Below are positions 63,382 through 64,000 of a DNA stretch of 64,000 bases, piece by piece. Position 1 is the stretch's first letter. The number at the start of each line of letters is the position of its first letter. A program made the position numbers and the translations under genes. Source of the DNA: Bacteroidales bacterium (GTDB lineage: Bacteria; Bacteroidota; Bacteroidia; Bacteroidales; VadinHA17); the NCBI GenBank assembly GCA_025358455.1, contig JANYJP010000052.1, positions 1 to 64,000 of the forward strand, in the 5' to 3' direction. Below the pieces are notes generated by a model that saw only the letters and a program-made list of their open reading frames with translations, was not told the origin of the DNA and did no database searches.

Positions 63382-64000
63382 CTATTCAAAATACCCTTTC
63401 ATCCTTTCGAAAAAACCTTTATCGTTTTTATCAGGATTTGGTATAAAAGATTCAGAATCCCTGAATTTCTCAATGATCTTAATCTCATCCTTGTTAACAC
63501 TTTTTGGGATCCATACATTAACATTGACAAGAAGATCGCCTCTTCCGTAACCATTGACTTCCGGTAATCCTTTCCCTCTCAGTCGCAAAATTTTGCCCGG
63601 CTGAGTTCCCGGTTCTATCTTTATTTTTACATTAGTCTCAACAGTAGGTACCTCAACATATGTGCCGAGAACTGCATCCGGTATACTTATAAACAGGTTA
63701 TAGATTAGATCGTTACCTTCTCTTATCAGTTCAGTATGTTCCTCTTCATCAATAACAACAAGAAGATCTCCGTTTATTCCACCTCTTCTGGGAGCATTTC
63801 CTTTCCCTTCTACTGTCATCTGCATTCCTTTGCCAACGCCGGCTGGAATATTGATCTTGATTACATCTTCTTTCTGAACGATACCTTCACCATAGCAGGC
63901 AATACATTTCTTTGTAATGGACTTCCCCTCACCACCACATGAAGGACAGACAGAAGTTGTCTGCATCTGTCCAAGCATTGTATTTGTCAGCCTTGTAACG
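63382..64000 (-). CDS. dnaJ: Chaperone DnaJ, C-terminal part (5'-partial at window edge)
   Basis: The frame is open to base 64000, so the J domain lies outside the window. What remains begins in the zinc-finger region with CPSCGGEG and CIACYGEG, preceded by [15 protein letters not shown]. It continues through the substrate-binding domains ([48 protein letters not shown]). The protein is the Hsp40 partner of DnaK. The C terminus ends [10 protein letters not shown]. Confidence 0.95.
   Translation of the reverse strand, partial: VTRLTNTMLGQMQTTSVCPSCGGEGKSITKKCIACYGEGIVQKEDVIKINIPAGVGKGMQMTVEGKGNAPRRGGINGDLLVVIDEEEHTELIREGNDLIYNLFISIPDAVLGTYVEVPTVETNVKIKIEPGTQPGKILRLRGKGLPEVNGYGRGDLLVNVNVWIPKSVNKDEIKIIEKFRDSESFIPNPDKNDKGFFERMKGYFE

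Noticed and set aside
1..64000. Insertion sequences, prophage or integrated element
   Set aside because: I found no transposase, integrase, phage structural gene or toxin-antitoxin pair; the dispersed hairpins are the only repeat-like elements.

Overview
The window is about 64 kb of AT-rich chromosome from a member of the Bacteroidota, most likely the Bacteroidales/Marinilabiliales side of the phylum. The evidence is a type IX secretion gene (porQ) beside cmk and ispH, the parA-parB-DUF5683-mltD order, a DUF4492 gene in front of cydAB, a fused ResB-CcsA cytochrome c assembly protein, and repeated matches to the phylum's promoter consensus (TTTG, about 19 bases, TAnnTTTG). I see no insertion sequence, prophage, CRISPR array or rRNA. 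One tRNA (His, GTG) is present. Both ends cut through genes: a hybrid sensor kinase on the left and dnaJ on the right.

Layout. 1-3.5 kb: hybrid histidine kinase plus a single-domain response regulator. 3.7-5 kb: a small beta-barrel protein and two small membrane proteins of unknown role. 5-11.7 kb (mostly minus strand): yqeY-like gene, DUF362 ferredoxin-like protein, pfkA, ispH, cmk, porQ and a DMT transporter. 12-17.8 kb: etfB-etfA, a membrane Fe-S protein, a CCG-domain protein and an acyl-CoA dehydrogenase, which read as one beta-oxidation module passing electrons to menaquinone. 18-26.8 kb: a c-type cytochrome island containing a lipoprotein cytochrome, a DUF5777 barrel, a heptaheme cytochrome, a cytochrome b, a monoheme cytochrome, a divergent multiheme lipoprotein, a Crp/Fnr regulator and the CcsBA maturation protein. 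26.9-30.2 kb: tRNA-His, a flippase, a GNAT-like protein and ribosomal protein L31 type B. 30.4-36 kb: lon-coaD, NUDIX, pyrE, SRPBCC and birA. 36-41.4 kb: rsfS-ftsH-cdsA-psd and a flavodiiron protein. 41.5-46 kb: AI-2E transporter, then DUF4492-cydA-cydB and an unlisted 38-residue membrane protein that may be a CydX-type subunit. 46-49.5 kb: pssA, a HAD phosphatase, glutaminyl cyclase and a lipid kinase. 49.8-56.8 kb: parA-parB-DUF5683-lytic transglycosylase and an SGNH-MBOAT fusion. 56.8-64 kb (minus strand): hydF, aspA, a sigma-54 activator without a DNA-binding domain, an ABC exporter and dnaJ.

Taken together the genes suggest a facultative or microaerophilic heterotroph. It oxidises acyl-CoA through ETF to quinone, respires with a high-affinity bd oxidase, and keeps a separate quinol-linked multiheme cytochrome pathway. 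It also carries oxygen or NO detoxification (flavodiiron protein) and [FeFe]-hydrogenase maturation. The most interesting candidates are the cytochrome island with a shared Fnr-like operator (13 of 16 positions identical at two sites), the putative CydX-like microprotein, the aspA-hydF pairing, the activator lacking its HTH, and the SGNH-MBOAT fusion. Several intergenic hairpin repeats recur through the window.
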